Origin: Bradyrhizobium rifense
GTDB lineage: Bacteria; Pseudomonadota; Alphaproteobacteria; Rhizobiales; Xanthobacteraceae
Direction of reading: 5' to 3'
Length of the DNA stretch: 64,000 nucleotides
Assembly: GCF_008123425.1 (NCBI RefSeq)
Contig: NZ_VSSS01000011.1
Span: forward strand, 1 to 64,000
The notes under the pieces were generated by a model, which saw only the letters and a program-made list of their open reading frames with translations, did no database searches and had not been told where the DNA came from. Position numbers and translations under genes: made by a program. Of this stretch, positions 62,504 to 64,000 are shown one piece after another; position 1 is the stretch's first letter; each line of letters opens with the position of its first letter.

Positions 62504-62616
62504 GGACGTTCCCCTTTTTCATCCGATTGAATTCTTGTTTTGAATTCTTGTCGTTCGTCCCGACGTCCGCCCCTCGGCGGATGCGGCCTCTCGTGACGCG
62601 GGCACACCCCGCACCG

Positions 62617-63270
62617 TCATCCCTGCTGCACGCCACCTACCTTTCCGATGAAGCCGCCCGCGACGCTGAGCGAGCCGTCAGCGAGCGCCAGCGGCAACGC
62701 GGCGAGCCGCCGCGGCGCCGGTCCGAACACGACCTGCGCGCCCGCGCGGGGATCGTATTCGGAGTTGTGGCACATGCACTTGAACACCTCCTTGTCGCCG
62801 ACATCGCTCTTGACCCAGGCGGTGACGGGACAGCCGGCATGGGAACAGATCGCCGAATAGGCGAGGATGCCGTCGACGGCGCGCGCGTGTGTTTGTTCGT
62901 CGAGCTCGGCGGGGTCGAGCTTGATAATCAGGATCTCGTTGAGCCGCGATGCGCTGCGCACCACCGATGTCTTGGGGTCCTGCGGCCAGGCATGTATCGG
63001 CGGCCCGCCGGCCGTCAGATCAGCCGCTTTGATGAGCTTTCCTTCGCTGTCGCCTTCGGAGAACACCAGCAAATCGCCCTTCTGCGGACGCTCGTCAGAG
63101 CCGGGCGGATCCTCTCCCGCGCGCGCCGGCGCGGAACAGCCGAGACAGGCCGTGGTGGCGAGCGCACCGAGCAGCAGCGTTCGCCGCGTTTGCTCCGCGC
63201 TCACATCGGCTACGGGTTCCGCAGTGCTGTCGGAGGATGATGAAGTGACACTGAATGATGCGCGTGACAT
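62617..63270 (-). CDS. Rieske [2Fe-2S] protein, Tat-exported, paired with a PQQ dehydrogenase
   Basis: 217 residues. A Tat-like signal (TRRTLLLGALATTACLGC, about 28-45) could also be read as a lipoprotein box (CLGCSAP). The Rieske fold has ligands Cys142 and His144 (CSHAGC) and Cys165 and His168 (CMCHNS), with Cys147 and Cys167 for the disulfide. The usual CPCHGS is changed to CMCHNS. Upstream of the PQQ dehydrogenase on the same strand. It may accept electrons in place of a cytochrome c. Confidence 0.87.
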   Translation of the reverse strand: MSRASFSVTSSSSDSTAEPVADVSAEQTRRTLLLGALATTACLGCSAPARAGEDPPGSDERPQKGDLLVFSEGDSEGKLIKAADLTAGGPPIHAWPQDPKTSVVRSASRLNEILIIKLDPAELDEQTHARAVDGILAYSAICSHAGCPVTAWVKSDVGDKEVFKCMCHNSEYDPRAGAQVVFGPAPRRLAALPLALADGSLSVAGGFIGKVGGVQQG

Positions 63271-63534
63271 GCACAGTAGCAGGCGCTGGAACTCTGCCGA
63301 AATGAAGGCGAAGAATTGGCGCCGCAGTGCATCATTATGTCTTTACTCGCTTTGATTGAACGCGATTGCACGCATTCAAATGCGTTTTTGCCGTTTCAAC
63401 GTCATGCCGCGCGATCGGCATGATGATTTTGCAGATCAGACCGATGATGCGGGAATTGGTGCAACGCGCTATTAACAGCGCGATGCAACCACGAAGCGAT
63501 TCAACTGCACGTTTTGCAGGCAGCCTCGCCGTCG
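63271..63534. promoter_or_regulatory. Upstream region of the Rieske-PQQ dehydrogenase pair
   Basis: 264 bases. GGGAATTGGTGCAACGC (63451-63467) matches 15 of 17 bases with 46416-46432 in the lanM promoter region, in the same orientation relative to the downstream gene. Also contains the imperfect palindrome GCGCTATTAACAGCGC (63466-63481). Confidence 0.5.
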
Positions 63535-63999
63535 TCAGGACCTGAGCGCGTGGCGAGGCGCGGCAATGCGGCCGGCGATGGTGGCAGACGCCATCTCGAA
63601 ACTGTCGGCGATACGTCGCACCTTGTCGATGAAGAGTGCGGCTGCTGGTGGCGGGCAGACTTCGCGAGCGGTCTGTTCGAACAGGTCGAGCCAGCGATCG
63701 AAATGATCGCCGACCAGGCTCAGCGGCATATGCGCCCGCATCGGCGAGCCATGGTAGCGCCCGCTCATCAGCACCACCGATGACCAGAAATCTTTGAGCT
63801 TGGCGAGATGCTCGTCCCAGTTCTGCACGATCGCGAACACCGGCCCGAGCAGCGCATCCTCGCGGACGCGCCCGTAGAAACGGGTCACGAGTTCCCCGAT
63901 CATCTCCTCGGTGATCCCGGTGCGCTCGATCGCATCCTGGGTGAGCAGGTTCCGCCGTTCGGCCGCAGCTTCCCGCTCGGCCTTAAGTCGATCCGACAT
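63535..63999 (-). CDS. Group III truncated haemoglobin
   Basis: 154 residues, complete at the very edge of the window. The two-over-two globin pattern is GITEEMIGELVTRFYGRVREDALLGPVF, then DFWSSVVLMSGRYHGSPMRAHMPL and HFDRWLDLFEQTA, matching group III (trHbP). Such proteins bind oxygen or nitric oxide, and relatives are linked to low-oxygen respiration and NO tolerance. The neighbour beyond the window is unknown. Confidence 0.88.
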   Translation of the reverse strand: MSDRLKAEREAAAERRNLLTQDAIERTGITEEMIGELVTRFYGRVREDALLGPVFAIVQNWDEHLAKLKDFWSSVVLMSGRYHGSPMRAHMPLSLVGDHFDRWLDLFEQTAREVCPPPAAALFIDKVRRIADSFEMASATIAGRIAAPRHALRS

Positions 64000-64000
64000 G

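Noticed and set aside
60800..62530. 576-residue plus-strand frame opposite the PQQ dehydrogenase
   Set aside because: Shadow frame; the minus strand carries the PQQ propeller with signal peptide and metal ligands.

Overview
The window comes from a GC-rich alphaproteobacterium, almost certainly a Bradyrhizobium or close relative. The evidence is the gene families and their order (XoxF, cytochrome, glutathione-dependent formaldehyde genes), the PqqA peptide, the GrlR-like protein, and several palindromic intergenic repeats typical of that genus. I see no tRNA, rRNA, insertion sequence, phage or CRISPR. Reading is from sequence and family knowledge only; no search was run.

Layout. 1-13.3 kb is general chromosome: a secreted Tyr/Gly-rich protein, an MFS exporter, a DUF900 hydrolase, an aldolase-ClC pair, MarC, a stress block (DUF892 protein, Hsp20, Lon, small basic protein), HU, a thiolase and a GspN/C-like protein. 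13.7-20.8 kb holds a multicopper oxidase translationally coupled to a phospholipase C/acid phosphatase-type enzyme, a Tat-exported family 1 beta-glucosidase and an M48 peptidase. 21.4-24.5 kb is an uncharacterised three-gene unit: a Gln/Gly-rich protein with three helical repeats, a small helical protein and a subtilisin-like protease.

25.3-63.3 kb is mostly a C1/lanthanide quinoprotein island. It contains a TonB-dependent receptor with a palindromic upstream region, a FlhSR/MoxYX-like two-component system, S-formylglutathione hydrolase (fghA), and an ABC transporter set of the PQQ-dehydrogenase-associated (lut-like) type. It also has the quinoprotein accessory set: a cysteine-tryptophan motif protein, a MoxJ/XoxJ-like binding protein, a SoxH-like metallohydrolase and a SoxYZ-like carrier. 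Further on come a second (SsuABC/TauABC-like) ABC transporter, an outer-membrane barrel, a 26-residue pqqA gene and a lanmodulin gene (lanM). Three PQQ dehydrogenases follow: an ExaF-like one with its own cytochrome and binding protein, XoxF with XoxG, and one next to a Rieske protein. An AraC regulator, formaldehyde-glutathione genes (flhA, gfa) and a two-subunit molybdenum hydroxylase complete the island. All three dehydrogenases carry the Asp-X-Asp pair expected of lanthanide enzymes, and no calcium-type MxaF is present.

How it fits together (inference). The TonB receptor and lut-like ABC system would bring lanthanide into the periplasm or cytoplasm, and LanM would bind it. XoxF and the ExaF-like enzyme would oxidise methanol and other alcohols with PQQ and lanthanide, passing electrons to their cytochromes. 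Formaldehyde would be handled by Gfa, FlhA and FghA to formate. One accessory gene (DUF3280, 31.0-31.5 kb) is frameshifted. The window ends with a truncated haemoglobin.
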